A DNA stretch of 64,000 bases from Bordetella pertussis 18323 (GCF_000306945.1 NC_018518.1:2666001-2730000); one strand, 5' to 3'. Shown: positions 8,122-22,962, numbered from the stretch's first letter. Notes: a model not told the origin generated them from the sequence alone. Numbers and translations are program-made.

Positions 8122-9267
8122 ATGTCCACCGCAGCGCCCGTCCCGGGCGGCATTCTGATCGCATGCGCCGCCGCCGCGGCCGACGCCAACCAGCAAGCAC
8201 TGTTGCAATATGTCCAGGGTCTGGGCCTGGCCGACGCGGTCACGCTGTCCTGCATCCGGCGCGGCGAAACCGCGGCCCTGTCGATGACCCTGGCGCCCGC
8301 GTTCCAGGCGCGCCATGCGCCCGGCCACGACACGACCGGTATCGCCGCCTCGCTGGGCTTGCGTCCCGAGCACGACAGCGGCGACCTCGAGCGCGAGATC
8401 CTGCTCGCCATCCTCGCCAGCCCGGTGGCCTTTCCCCTGCCTGAAGCCGCCGAGCTGGCCTCGGCGGTGCGCATCCGCCGCCACATCGTGCAGGCGGCGC
8501 GACGCACCGCCCTGGCGTTCGACACCGAGCAGGCCGAACGGCCGCAGGACGACTGGGTCTACGACGAGCAGCGCGGCTTCACCGTGCTGCCGGGCCGCCC
8601 GCTGGTCGAGGCGCTGCGCAAGGCAACCCAGCCCGACGAGTCGGGCCGGCTGTATTCGTTTTCCTGTTACCGCGCCACCGAATACGTGACCGTGCTGGGG
8701 ATCGCCCAGGAGCTGCAGGCCTGCAACCCCGAACTGGCCGCGCGCCTGCAACGCCAGTGGGAAACCCGCGCAGTGATGTCCGGGCTGTTCCACGACACGT
8801 TCCTGCGCGAATACGGCTCGCTGCAGGACCCGCTGCCGCCGCGCTACTACGTGCCGGGCGACCGCCTGTGGTTCCGCAACCCGGACGAGCATTCGTCCAA
8901 CGTCGAAGGCTACGAAGGGTCGTGGGTGTTCTACCTGGGCTCGGGGCTGTTCAACAATTTCTGGAAGCGCGACCAGCCGTACACGCTGGCCGGCAAATGC
9001 GTGGAGATCTACCACTGGCGCCACGGCGCGCGCCGCAACGAGGCCGGCAAGCTGATCATCGACGAATCCATCGTCGAGGCGCGCGTGCACGCGACCATGG
9101 CCGACCCGCAGGCCACCGCGCGCGTGCTCGAACGCATGGTGCGCATCCGCGATCCGCAGGGCATCTACGCCGAGGGCGGCTGCATCGATGCCACGCGCGA
9201 ATGCGCGCGCTGGGTCGGGCCGGGGCATACCGACATCGTGCTACCCGACTTCCCCCGGCCCGCCTGA
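8122..9267 (+). CDS. Transglutaminase-like protein (Tgl-like)
   Basis: A 381-aa protein with no signal peptide. The C-terminal half resembles Bacillus protein-glutamine gamma-glutamyltransferase (Tgl): a Cys in LYSFSCYRATEYVTVLGIA (Cys182) aligns by eye with the Tgl catalytic cysteine in YAFECATAIVIV, and YYVPGDRLWFRNPD matches the Tgl stretch YLPGDCVYFNNPD. It then has EGSWVFYLGSGLFNNFW, also seen in that family as VVYLGEDKYYG. If this is right it would cross-link glutamine and lysine side chains. The similarity is from memory. The start ATG at 8122 has an AGGGAG ribosome site. It is convergent with the glycerol importer and ends 2 bp from it. Confidence 0.5.
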   Translation: MSTAAPVPGGILIACAAAAADANQQALLQYVQGLGLADAVTLSCIRRGETAALSMTLAPAFQARHAPGHDTTGIAASLGLRPEHDSGDLEREILLAILASPVAFPLPEAAELASAVRIRRHIVQAARRTALAFDTEQAERPQDDWVYDEQRGFTVLPGRPLVEALRKATQPDESGRLYSFSCYRATEYVTVLGIAQELQACNPELAARLQRQWETRAVMSGLFHDTFLREYGSLQDPLPPRYYVPGDRLWFRNPDEHSSNVEGYEGSWVFYLGSGLFNNFWKRDQPYTLAGKCVEIYHWRHGARRNEAGKLIIDESIVEARVHATMADPQATARVLERMVRIRDPQGIYAEGGCIDATRECARWVGPGHTDIVLPDFPRPA

Positions 9268-9268
9268 C

Positions 9269-10999
<1,731 letters not shown>

Positions 11000-11116
11000 G
11001 ACTTGTCTCCTCGATGCGCCTCCCCTGTCTTTGCTGCGGGACGCCGGGCCGGGGAAGGCTGGGCCGTTGTCCTGGTAAGACCCCCAACGATTTTCCGGGG
11101 CAGCGGATGCGTGCCG

Positions 11117-11425
11117 CTACCCTTTGCGCATCACCAGCGCCAGCACCACCATCGACAGCACAAAACCGATCCAGACCGTGGGCGGCTCGTCCAGCGCGAA
11201 CCACTCCATCGCCTTGCTGCCCAGCCCCACGTAGGCGAGATTGATCCAGGCCGCGATCATCAGGCCGATGAACAGGCGGTCGCCGCGCGTGGTGGCGATG
11301 GGCAGGAACCCCTTGCGCAGGCGCGTGGGCGAGCGCAGCTCCCAGATCGTCATGCCCGCCAGCATCAGCGCGATGCAGGCGAAGAACACCGCCACCGGCG
11401 TCGTCCATACCATCCAGCCGAACAT
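11117..11425 (-). CDS. glpU: DUF2160 small membrane protein of the glycerol importer
   Basis: A 102-aa integral membrane protein with three predicted helices (about residues 5-25, 45-65 and 80-97) and the conserved segment RGDRLFIGLMIAAWINLAYVGLG. DUF2160 proteins are found between permease and receptor genes in glycerol ABC operons, as here, and are called GlpU there. The precise role is unknown. It starts 12 bp after the permease stop and is followed by 117 bp without a gene before the receptor. Confidence 0.75.
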   Translation of the reverse strand: MFGWMVWTTPVAVFFACIALMLAGMTIWELRSPTRLRKGFLPIATTRGDRLFIGLMIAAWINLAYVGLGSKAMEWFALDEPPTVWIGFVLSMVVLALVMRKG

Positions 11426-11437
11426 GGCGCCCTCCCC

Positions 11438-15296
<3,859 letters not shown>

Positions 15297-15324
15297 CTCT
15301 CCTCCGGCAAACGCGGTACGATTG

Positions 15325-15364
15325 CTTTCGTTGCTTTCTTTGCGTTTTAACGAACAAGCGAAAG
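15325..15364. promoter_or_regulatory. Probable GlpR operator region between glpS and glpR
   Basis: The 125-bp divergent gap is strikingly AT-rich compared with its surroundings. It holds CTTTCGTTG (15325-15333) facing CGAACAAGCGAAAG (15351-15364), an interrupted inverted repeat of the TTTCG/CGAAA type bound by DeoR-family glycerol repressors. A further TTTTTCGGTTTTG follows at 15391-15403. Its position suits control of both the importer operon and glpR-glpD. Confidence 0.5.
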
Positions 15365-15421
15365 AAAAACAATCTTGCACCGCGTCATTATTTTTCGGTT
15401 TTGTTGTTTTATGATGCGAAC

Positions 15422-16210
15422 ATGACCCTCAATCCCAGACAAAGCGCCCTGGTCGAACTGGTTCGCACCCAGGGCTCGGCCACCATCGAAGCGCTGGCGC
15501 GCCATTTCGACGTCACCCTGCAGACCGTGCGGCGCGACGTCAACCTGCTTTCCGAAGCCGGCATGCTGTCGCGCTTTCATGGCGGCGTGCGGATCGAGTC
15601 GTCGACCATCGAGAACATCGCCTACCGCAAGCGCCAGGGGCTGCACGCCGAGGGCAAGCGCCGCATCGCCGAGGCGGTGGCCCGCGCGGTGCCCGACGGC
15701 TGTTCGCTGCTGATCAACATCGGCACGACCACCGAGGCCATCGCGCGCGCCCTGCTGCGCCATCGCGGCCTGCGCGTCATCACCAACAACCTGCACGTGG
15801 CCGACATCCTGTCCGACAACCCGGATTGCGAAGTCATCGTAGCCGGCGGCGTGGTGCGTTCGCGCGACCGCGGCATCGTCGGCGAGGCCACGCTGGACTT
15901 CATCCGCCAGTTCAAGGTCGACATCGGCCTGATCGGCATATCCGGCATCGAGGCCGACGGCACCTTGCGCGACTACGACTTTCGCGAGGTGCGCGTGGCG
16001 CGCGCCATCATCGAACAATCGCGCGAGGTCTGGCTGGCCGCCGATAGCAGCAAATTCCAGCGCCAGGCCATGGTCGAGCTGGTGCACGTCTCGCGCATCC
16101 ACCGCTTCTTCACCGACACCCAGCCGCAAGAGCCGCTGGCCCAGGTGCTGCAGGACGCCGGCGTGCGCTGCGACGTCGCCGCGCAGTCGGCAGGCGCCGC
16201 CGCGGCCTGA
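15422..16210 (+). CDS. glpR: DeoR-family glycerol regulon repressor
   Basis: A 262-aa DeoR-family regulator. The N-terminal winged helix reads MTLNPRQSALVELVRTQGSATIEALARHFDVTLQTVRRDVNLLSE. The sugar-phosphate effector domain follows, with INIGTTTEAIARAL, VITNNLHVADIL and FKVDIGLIGISGI. The length matches GlpR (252 in E. coli). It is 39 bp upstream of glpD and divergent from the importer genes, so glycerol-3-phosphate is the likely inducer. Confidence 0.9.
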   Translation: MTLNPRQSALVELVRTQGSATIEALARHFDVTLQTVRRDVNLLSEAGMLSRFHGGVRIESSTIENIAYRKRQGLHAEGKRRIAEAVARAVPDGCSLLINIGTTTEAIARALLRHRGLRVITNNLHVADILSDNPDCEVIVAGGVVRSRDRGIVGEATLDFIRQFKVDIGLIGISGIEADGTLRDYDFREVRVARAIIEQSREVWLAADSSKFQRQAMVELVHVSRIHRFFTDTQPQEPLAQVLQDAGVRCDVAAQSAGAAAA

Positions 16211-16249
16211 GCGCCTGCCCAGCCCCTTTTCCCGCCCCGAACAGAATCC

Positions 16250-17866
16250 ATGACCGCCCCTACCCTCGCTCCCATCGACCCGCCCGCGCGCGCGCAACTG
16301 CTTACCGACCTGCAAGGCGCCCCCGATTGGGATGTCATCGTCATCGGCGGCGGCGCCACCGGCCTGGGCACCGCCGTCGATGCCGCCGCGCGCGGCTACC
16401 GCACCCTGCTGGTCGAGGCCGCCGACTTCGCCAAGGGCACCTCCAGCAAGGCCACCAAGCTGGTGCACGGCGGCGTGCGCTACCTGGCGCAGGGCAATAT
16501 CAGCCTGGTGCGCGAGGCCCTGCACGAACGCGGCCTGCTCAACCGCAACGCGCCGCACCTGGTGTGGCCGCTGGGCTTCGTCGTGCCGGCCTACAGCCTG
16601 CTGGACCAGCCGTTCTACGGCGTCGGCCTGAAGATGTACGACATGCTGGCCGGCAAGCTGAACCTGGCGCCCAGCCGCTGGCTGTCGCGCGGCGAAACGC
16701 TGCGCCACGCCGCCACCGTGGCCGAGCGCGTCAACGGACGAGCCTTGCGCGGCGGCATCCTGTACTACGACGGCCAGTTCGACGACGCGCGCCTGGCCAT
16801 CGCCCTGATGCGCACCCTGTACGACCTGGGCGGCGTGGCGCTGAACTATGCGCGCGCGGTCGGCCTGACGCGCACGGACGGCCGCGTCGACGGCGTGACG
16901 GTGGCCGACGCGCTGGGCGAGCTGCGCGTGACGCTGCGCGTGACGCTGCGCGCCAAATGCGTGGTCAACGCCACCGGCGTGTGGGTCGACGCGGTGCGCC
17001 GCATGGACGACCCCGCCGCGCAGACCATGGTGGCGCCCAGCCAGGGCGTGCACCTGACGCTGCCGCGCGACTTCCTGCCCGGCGAAGACGCCATTCTCAT
17101 ACCCAAGACCGACGACGGCCGGGTGCTGTTCGTGGTGCCCTGGAACGGCCACACCATCGTCGGCACCACCGACACGCCGCGCACCGACCTGCCGCTCGAT
17201 CCGCAGGCCGGCCAGAACGAAATCGACTTCATCCTTGCCACCGCGGCGCGCTACCTGAGCCGCAAGCCCACCCGCGCCGACGTGACCAGCGTGTGGGCCG
17301 GCCTGCGCCCGCTGGTCAAGGCCACCGGCGAAGCCTCGACCAAGTCGCTGTCGCGCGAACACACCATCGTGGTCTCCAAGGGCGGGCTGGTCACGGTCAC
17401 CGGCGGCAAATGGACCACCTACCGCAAGATGGCCCAGGATGTGGTCGACACCGCCATCGAGCACAAGCTGCTGGCCGCGGCGCCATGCCGCACGTCCGAG
17501 CTGCCGCTGCATGGCGCGCCGGCCGACGGGCAGCCCAACGGCGCGCCCCACGGCACGCCCGACAGCTACTACGGCACCGACCTGGCGACGCTGCGCGCGC
17601 TGCCCGGCGCCGACCGCATGCTGGTCAAGGCCAGCGCCCTGACCGAGGCGCACGTGCGCTATGCCGCCCGCCACGAACTCGCGCGCACCGTGGAGGACGT
17701 GCTGGCCCGCCGCAATCGCGCCCTGTTCCTGGACGCCGAGGCCGCCCTGCTGGCCGCGCCCGAAGTGGCCCGCATCCTGGCGCAGGAACTCGGCCACGAC
17801 GAAGCCTGGAGCCGCGCCACGCTGGCCGAGTTCGAGGCCGTGGCCGCGCACTACCGGCTGGCCTGA
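16250..17866 (+). CDS. glpD: Aerobic glycerol-3-phosphate dehydrogenase
   Basis: A 538-aa FAD enzyme oxidising glycerol-3-phosphate to dihydroxyacetone phosphate at the inner membrane. The dinucleotide fold DVIVIGGGATGLGTAVDAAARG (split here: IGGGATGLG at about 29-37), KGTSSKATKLVHGG and the C-terminal VTGGKWTTYRKMA are GlpD signatures. Near residue 225 the segment VTLR is encoded twice by a 12-bp tandem duplication (CGCGTGACGCTG at 16925-16948), which could be a recent change. With glpR it forms a two-gene unit. Confidence 0.93.
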   Translation: MTAPTLAPIDPPARAQLLTDLQGAPDWDVIVIGGGATGLGTAVDAAARGYRTLLVEAADFAKGTSSKATKLVHGGVRYLAQGNISLVREALHERGLLNRNAPHLVWPLGFVVPAYSLLDQPFYGVGLKMYDMLAGKLNLAPSRWLSRGETLRHAATVAERVNGRALRGGILYYDGQFDDARLAIALMRTLYDLGGVALNYARAVGLTRTDGRVDGVTVADALGELRVTLRVTLRAKCVVNATGVWVDAVRRMDDPAAQTMVAPSQGVHLTLPRDFLPGEDAILIPKTDDGRVLFVVPWNGHTIVGTTDTPRTDLPLDPQAGQNEIDFILATAARYLSRKPTRADVTSVWAGLRPLVKATGEASTKSLSREHTIVVSKGGLVTVTGGKWTTYRKMAQDVVDTAIEHKLLAAAPCRTSELPLHGAPADGQPNGAPHGTPDSYYGTDLATLRALPGADRMLVKASALTEAHVRYAARHELARTVEDVLARRNRALFLDAEAALLAAPEVARILAQELGHDEAWSRATLAEFEAVAAHYRLA

Positions 17867-17946
17867 TATAGTTAGCCCCGACGATTTCGCAGCGCCCTGC
17901 AGCGCTGGGGCGCGGGCCCGGTCCCGGTACGAGGTAGGACGCAAGC

Positions 17947-18687
17947 ATGGATACGACAACGCTGAAAGGCCTGACTGTCCTCGAGGCGCTGGTGCGCTCG
18001 GGCGAAAGCCGGTCCGCCGGCGAACTCGCCCAGGAGTTGGGCCTGGTGCGCAGCAACGTGCATCGCACCCTGCAGACCCTGGCGCATGCAGGCTACGTGG
18101 AGGCCATCGCCGACTCGGCCAAGTACCGCCCCACCTTGCGGCTCTGGGAGCTGGGCAACGTCGTCGTGCAGCGCTTCGACATCCGCAAGCAGGCCTATCC
18201 CACCATGCAGGCGCTCGCCGCGCATACCGGCGAAACCATCCTGCTGGCGGTGCGCCAGCGGCTCGAAGTCTGCTTCCTGGACAAGATCCAGACCGAAAAA
18301 CCCGTCGGGACGTTCGTGCTGCTGGGCGCGCGGGCGCCGGTGCATTGCACCGCGCCGGGCAAGGCCATCCTGTCGCGCTGCTCGCACGGCGAGCTGCAAG
18401 CCCTGCCCGAGACCTTCGAACGCTACACCGCCAAGACCATCACCACGCGCGAGGCGCTCATCGCCGAACTGGCCATCGCCCGCGAGCGGGGCTACGCCAT
18501 CAATACCTCCGAATGGCGCGAGGGCGTGAATTCGCTGGGCGTGCCGATCACCGCACCGGGCGGCGAAGCGCTCGGCGCGATCTCGGTCACCGGCCCCGAT
18601 ACCCGGGTGACGCTGAAAAAGCTGGACGGCTACGCGCCGGTCCTGGTCGAGGCCGCCCGCGAGCTGTCGCGCCGTATTGGCGGCTGA
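17947..18687 (+). CDS. IclR-family transcriptional regulator
   Basis: A 246-aa IclR protein: winged helix at the N-terminus (LKGLTVLEALVRSGESRSAGELAQELGLVRSNVHRTLQ) and effector-binding GAF-like domain with HCTAPGKAILSRCS and GYAINTSEWREGVNSLGVPI. It is convergent with the SDR of the leftward catabolic cluster (18695-22853), only 7 bp away, and is the best candidate for the protein acting at the palindromic operator near 22974. The ligand is unknown. Confidence 0.85.
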   Translation: MDTTTLKGLTVLEALVRSGESRSAGELAQELGLVRSNVHRTLQTLAHAGYVEAIADSAKYRPTLRLWELGNVVVQRFDIRKQAYPTMQALAAHTGETILLAVRQRLEVCFLDKIQTEKPVGTFVLLGARAPVHCTAPGKAILSRCSHGELQALPETFERYTAKTITTREALIAELAIARERGYAINTSEWREGVNSLGVPITAPGGEALGAISVTGPDTRVTLKKLDGYAPVLVEAARELSRRIGG

Positions 18688-18694
18688 CGCGCGC

Positions 18695-19565
18695 TCAAGC
18701 GCGCGAGGCCAAGGCGTCGTAGTCCGCCTGGGCCCGCGCCGACAGCGCCGGCAGGCCGGCCCCGACCTGCGCCTCATGGCCGCCGTCGACGAATATCGTC
18801 TGCCCCGTGATGAATCCATTGGCCGGACCGGCCAGGAACGCGGCCAGCGCGGCCACGTGCTCCGGCCTGCCCACGCCCAGGGCCTGCGGCGCGCGCTCCA
18901 GCGCCATGTCGAGCGCCTGGCGATCCTGCACGATGTGCCGCGTCAGCGGCGTATCGATTATCCCGGGCGCCACGGCATTGAGCAGGACGCCATGCCGGAC
19001 CCATCTGTCCTGCAGGGCCTGATGCCGTATCCAGACCGAGACAGCGCGCTTGGTCGTTTCGTACGCCGTGCGCGGGTGCAGGCCGCCGGCCCGGGCCAGA
19101 TCCAGCGCGTCGGCGCGACGGCCATCCAGGCACGCGGCATAAAGGCCGGCGTGGGCCTGGCGCAGCATGGCGATGGACGACAGGGCCACAGCGCGCCCGT
19201 GACCAGAACGGCACAGGAACGGGTGCAATTGTTCGAGCACGCCTGTGGTGCCGAAGTAGTTGACCGGCCACGATCGCTTCCGGGCTGCCGGTTTTCCCGC
19301 TCACGCCCGCGCACGTGAGCACGCCATCGACCACCGAGACGCCCTGCGCGGCCAGGCGCGCCCCGACCAGGCCGACCTGCCCGGCATCGGACAGGTCGAT
19401 CTCGATTTCCGCATTGCGCAGATCGATCCCGATCACCGTCGCGCCCCCCGCCTCGAGCGCGCGCCGCGTCGCCGCGCCGATGCCCGACGCGCTGCCGCTG
19501 ACCACATAGGTGCGGCGCGCGCGCTGCCCAGCCTCGTCCTCCATGCCCGCTGGCGTGGCCATCAT
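18695..19565 (-). pseudogene. Short-chain dehydrogenase, frameshifted
   Basis: An SDR in two frames. The first frame starts ATGATGGCC, overlapping the stop of the Bug gene, and contains the cofactor motif VVSGSASGIGAA and LTCAGVSGKTGSPEAIVA. The second holds SSIAM, the catalytic YETTKRAV, VAPGIIDTPLT and NGFITGQTIFVDGG. They join if one G is removed at about 19264-19267, giving GCC GTC AAC TAC TTC GGC. It is the last gene of the leftward operon. The lesion abolishes the catalytic half unless it is a read error. Confidence 0.85.
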
Positions 19566-20539
19566 TGCAGCGGAATCTCGGCCCGCTTGATCACATCCCG
19601 CCACAACAGGCGCTGGCGGCCGTAGTAGTCCTCGAACTGCGCAACCGACATGTGCGTGGGCGTACCGCCGACCTGTTCGATCTTCTGGATGACCGCAGGA
19701 TTCCTGAGAAAACCGTCGACCGCCTGGTTCAGTGCCTGCACGATCTCCGGCGGCGTGCCCGTGCGGGTGAACACACCGAACCACGTCTGCGGCGTGAACT
19801 CGGGAACGCCAGCTTCGGCGGTGGTCGGAATCGTGGGATGGTCCTTGACGCGCTTGGCGGAAGTCACGGCCAGCGCACGGAACTGGCCCGAGAGGATATA
19901 CGACGTGACCGAGGTCAGGTCGGAAAAGTACAGGCCGGTCTCATGCCGCACCAACGACATGGCTGCCGCCGGCCCGCCGTTGTAGGGCACCAGGTACAGC
20001 TTGTCCTTCGTGATCAGGCGGTACATTTCCGCGACCAGCCGGGTCGATATCCCCGCCTCGGCGGTCGTCAGGCCATTGGGCATGCCGGCCGCCACCGTCT
20101 TGATATCGGCCAGTGTCTTGATTTCGCTTTCCGGATAGGTCGCGACCACGAAGGGCGCGGTCATGATCAGTCCCACGGGTTGCAGGTCCTTCGCGCCGTA
20201 GAGCGGCTGCTTGTAGATCTCCGCATTGATGGCGGCCGGCGCCCCCTGGAACATGATGGTGTAGCCGTCGGGTTCGGCGCGCGCCATGGCCGTCTCGCCG
20301 ACCACGCCGCTGGCGCCGGGGCGGTTGATGACGACCACCTTGTCCTTGAATGGCGCGCCGACGTGGGCGGCAAACAGCCGGGCCAACATGTCCACGGAGC
20401 CGCCGGCGGGAAACGGCACGATCAGCGTGATGTTGCGGGTCGGGTAGTCCGCCCTGGCGGGCAGCGAAGCGCCAGCCAGGACGACGAGTGCGCAGAGGGC
20501 GCTGCACCAGGTACGCACGAAATGCATGGATGTCTTCAT
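19562..20539 (-). CDS. Bug-family (TctC-like) periplasmic solute receptor
   Basis: A 325-aa receptor with a Sec signal peptide (cleavage near LPARA-DYPTR). The family hallmarks ITLIVPFPAGGSVDMLAR, VINRPGASGVVGE and LYLVPYNGG are present. Bug receptors bind carboxylates or amides; specificity cannot be read. No TctA/TctB membrane subunits lie nearby, as is common for the expanded Bug set in Bordetella. The start ATG at 20539 follows ACAGGAAAA. It sits between the FAD oxidoreductase and the SDR, so it probably captures the substrate of this pathway. Confidence 0.88.
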   Translation of the reverse strand: MKTSMHFVRTWCSALCALVVLAGASLPARADYPTRNITLIVPFPAGGSVDMLARLFAAHVGAPFKDKVVVINRPGASGVVGETAMARAEPDGYTIMFQGAPAAINAEIYKQPLYGAKDLQPVGLIMTAPFVVATYPESEIKTLADIKTVAAGMPNGLTTAEAGISTRLVAEMYRLITKDKLYLVPYNGGPAAAMSLVRHETGLYFSDLTSVTSYILSGQFRALAVTSAKRVKDHPTIPTTAEAGVPEFTPQTWFGVFTRTGTPPEIVQALNQAVDGFLRNPAVIQKIEQVGGTPTHMSVAQFEDYYGRQRLLWRDVIKRAEIPLQ

Positions 20540-20577
20540 TTTTCCTGTCTCCTCGCGGGTCGTCGGCGCGGCGCCGC

Positions 20578-21960
20578 TCAACCCGATATCGCCGACCATG
20601 CCGCCACGCGGCCGAATATCAGGGCCTTGCCCAGCGACGCGCCGGTCATATAGCCACGCCCGTGGGCGCCGCCGATGATCTCGCCGGCGGCGTACAGGCC
20701 GTCGATGGGCTTGCCCCATACGTCGACCACCCGCATCCGTCGGTCGACCTTGATGCCGGCATACGTGGTTGCCATATAGGGAACCGTGGCGTAGGCGTAG
20801 TAACGGGGATGTTCGAGGGGGAACGCCTCGCCGACCTGGTTGGACAGATGCCTGCGGCCGAAGCTGTCGCGCTGCTGGCGTATCCCGTCGTTGTATTCGG
20901 ACACGGTGCGCGCCAGCGCCTGCGGATCGATGCCGATCCGCTCGGCCAGCTCGACGATGGTGTCCGCCGCCGTCACCCGCCCCAGGTCGAAAGCCCGCTG
21001 GAAGTCCAGCGTCTTGGGCGCTCGTACGGAAAGGTCCATCACCTTCTGGTCGAAGATCTGGAAGCCGCGCGCGCCGGCCTGGTCCATGCTTGCCTTGCCT
21101 ATCGCCTTGTACGATTTCGATTCGTCGACGAAGCGCTCGCCCGTGCTGTTGACGACGATTCCGCCGCGATAGTACGCAAGCAGAATCGTGTTGGGCTCGC
21201 TCGGCACGGCCTCCTGCAAGGCCCCGAACGTGGGCACCAGCGCATCGATGTCGGCGATCGCCGCACCGTGCGCCCAGGCCATTTTCAAGCCGTCGCCCTG
21301 GTTGCCCGCCCCGCCTGTCAGCAGCACGTTCTCCAGGTGCGGCGCCAGCATCGACATCAGCTCGGGGCTTTGCGAGAAGCCGCCGCTGGCCAGGATGACG
21401 CCCTGCCGCGCGCGGTATTCGACGGCGCGGTCCGCATGCCGCGCCGTCACCGCGACGATGCGCCGGCTGGCCGGGTCGCGGTGCAGGGCCGAGACCGGCG
21501 CCGAGGTCTGCACGGCGACGCCGTATTGCTGGCGCAAATGCTCGTTCATTAACGCCATGACCCGCGCCGGCGAAGTCGGATGGCTGCGGGGCACGGACTG
21601 GTTGGACGAAAACTGGATCGGGTCGAACACCACCCCCAAGTGGCGCAGCAGCCGATAGGCGTCGAGCTGGTGCGCTACGTAAACGTCGATGAGCTCGCGC
21701 GCCTGCTCGCGCGCCGCGCAGGCGAGCAGATCGCGCCGCAGCCGCTCGGGGCTGTCGTCGATGCCCTGCCCGGCCTGCTCCGGCGTGCCGGCAAAGGCGA
21801 ACGACCCGCCGCTCAGCACGGTGCTTCCGCCGATGTCGGGCATTTTTTCCAGCACCGCCACGCTCTTTCCCGCCTTCGACACCTCGATCGCCGCACTATG
21901 CCCGGCCAGCCCGCCTCCGACGACGACGACATCCACTTCCTTCACTTCCTGGGCACTCAT
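20578..21960 (-). CDS. FAD-dependent oxidoreductase, fumarate-reductase flavoprotein type
   Basis: A 460-aa flavoprotein of the FAD_binding_2 family (fumarate reductase, ketosteroid dehydrogenase and tricarballylate dehydrogenase relatives). It has VDVVVVGGGLAGHSAAIEV at the N-terminus, GVILASGGFSQSPELM, and a C-terminal GLYAAGEIIGGAHGRGYMTGASLGKALIFGRVA FAD site. No haem-binding CxxCH or signal peptide is present, so it is a soluble cytoplasmic enzyme. Neighbours suggest oxidation or reduction of a carboxylic acid taken up by the adjacent Bug receptor. Confidence 0.82.
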   Translation of the reverse strand: MSAQEVKEVDVVVVGGGLAGHSAAIEVSKAGKSVAVLEKMPDIGGSTVLSGGSFAFAGTPEQAGQGIDDSPERLRRDLLACAAREQARELIDVYVAHQLDAYRLLRHLGVVFDPIQFSSNQSVPRSHPTSPARVMALMNEHLRQQYGVAVQTSAPVSALHRDPASRRIVAVTARHADRAVEYRARQGVILASGGFSQSPELMSMLAPHLENVLLTGGAGNQGDGLKMAWAHGAAIADIDALVPTFGALQEAVPSEPNTILLAYYRGGIVVNSTGERFVDESKSYKAIGKASMDQAGARGFQIFDQKVMDLSVRAPKTLDFQRAFDLGRVTAADTIVELAERIGIDPQALARTVSEYNDGIRQQRDSFGRRHLSNQVGEAFPLEHPRYYAYATVPYMATTYAGIKVDRRMRVVDVWGKPIDGLYAAGEIIGGAHGRGYMTGASLGKALIFGRVAAWSAISG

Positions 21961-21992
21961 TTCCCGCCTCCTTGATCAAGTGGTTCGCGTGC

Positions 21993-22853
21993 TCATTGGT
22001 CTGCCAGCCGGAGCAGGCGCGCGGCGTTGCCGCCCAGGATCGCCGCGACGACGTCCTGCGGCCACCCCCAGGCGGCATAGGCATCGATCATGGGCTTGAA
22101 GGGCTTGGCCGGATAACCCGTGCCGAACAGCGTACGCCGAGGCAGATACGTCGCGGCCGCCTTGGCGTACTCCTGCGCGCCGGGAAACACGTTCGTCAGG
22201 TAAAGGTCGGGCGACAGCCAGACATTGGGACAGGTCAGGCAGACGCCGATCATCTCCATCACCCAGGGGTAGGCCGCATGGGCGATCACGATATCCAGGC
22301 CGGGGAAATCGATCGCCACCTGATAGGCCTGCACCGGGTTGCTGTGCTCATAAGGCCGCTTCGTGAATGCCTGCAGCACCGCGGACAGCGTCACGCTGAC
22401 CGGCACGCCATGCTTTACGCATGCTTCGTAAATGGGATAGAGCCTTTTGTCGTTCATGCCGCAGAAACTGGCATCGGCGGAAATCGTCGGCTCCAGCGCG
22501 ACGCCGCGAAAACCCGGCGTGCCCACGCGGGCATCAATCTCGTCGAGCATGCGCTGCATGGGCCAGCCCAGATCCAGGCCCATGAAGCCGACGAACCGGC
22601 CCGGATGATCGGCAAACAGGGTTGCCAGCTCGTCGTTGGAGACGATGCCGAAGGGCTCCATCGAATACCGGCCGGGAACCACGCCGACCGCCACGCCGGC
22701 CGCGTCCATTTCGGAGATCAGCAGGGGCAGCGAGCACTGCCCGACAGACGGCTCGACCGGAAAGTCGGGATGGCTGGTCTTGGGGCCGGCCTGGTACAGC
22801 GTGGAACGCGCGAAGCCCGGTATGGGCGGGCGCAACCGCATATCGACAATCAT
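21993..22853 (-). CDS. Amidohydrolase-2 family hydrolase
   Basis: A 286-aa metal-dependent hydrolase or decarboxylase of the amidohydrolase-2 (TIM-barrel) family. It begins MIVDMRLRPPIPG (the usual HxH is replaced here by RLR), with FRGVALEP, IVIAHAAYPWV and a C-terminal ILGGNAARLLRL typical of the family. The loss of the first HxH histidines suggests either no metal at that site or a divergent subgroup. First gene of the leftward operon, with a strong promoter upstream. Confidence 0.75.
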   Translation of the reverse strand: MIVDMRLRPPIPGFARSTLYQAGPKTSHPDFPVEPSVGQCSLPLLISEMDAAGVAVGVVPGRYSMEPFGIVSNDELATLFADHPGRFVGFMGLDLGWPMQRMLDEIDARVGTPGFRGVALEPTISADASFCGMNDKRLYPIYEACVKHGVPVSVTLSAVLQAFTKRPYEHSNPVQAYQVAIDFPGLDIVIAHAAYPWVMEMIGVCLTCPNVWLSPDLYLTNVFPGAQEYAKAAATYLPRRTLFGTGYPAKPFKPMIDAYAAWGWPQDVVAAILGGNAARLLRLADQ

Positions 22854-22962
22854 TGCACGCTCTCCCCGGCCGGATTGCCCGGCCGCACCGTTCGATGACT
22901 CGACGCCATGTGCCCCTCCCTGGATGGCGGCCGGTCCTGGCCGGGCCGGGCCGCGCTTTGAT

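Noticed and set aside
15347..17959. An 870-codon minus-strand frame opposite glpR and glpD
   Set aside because: Low-complexity Gly/Ala/Val/His translation characteristic of an antisense shadow; glpR and glpD are unmistakable on the plus strand.
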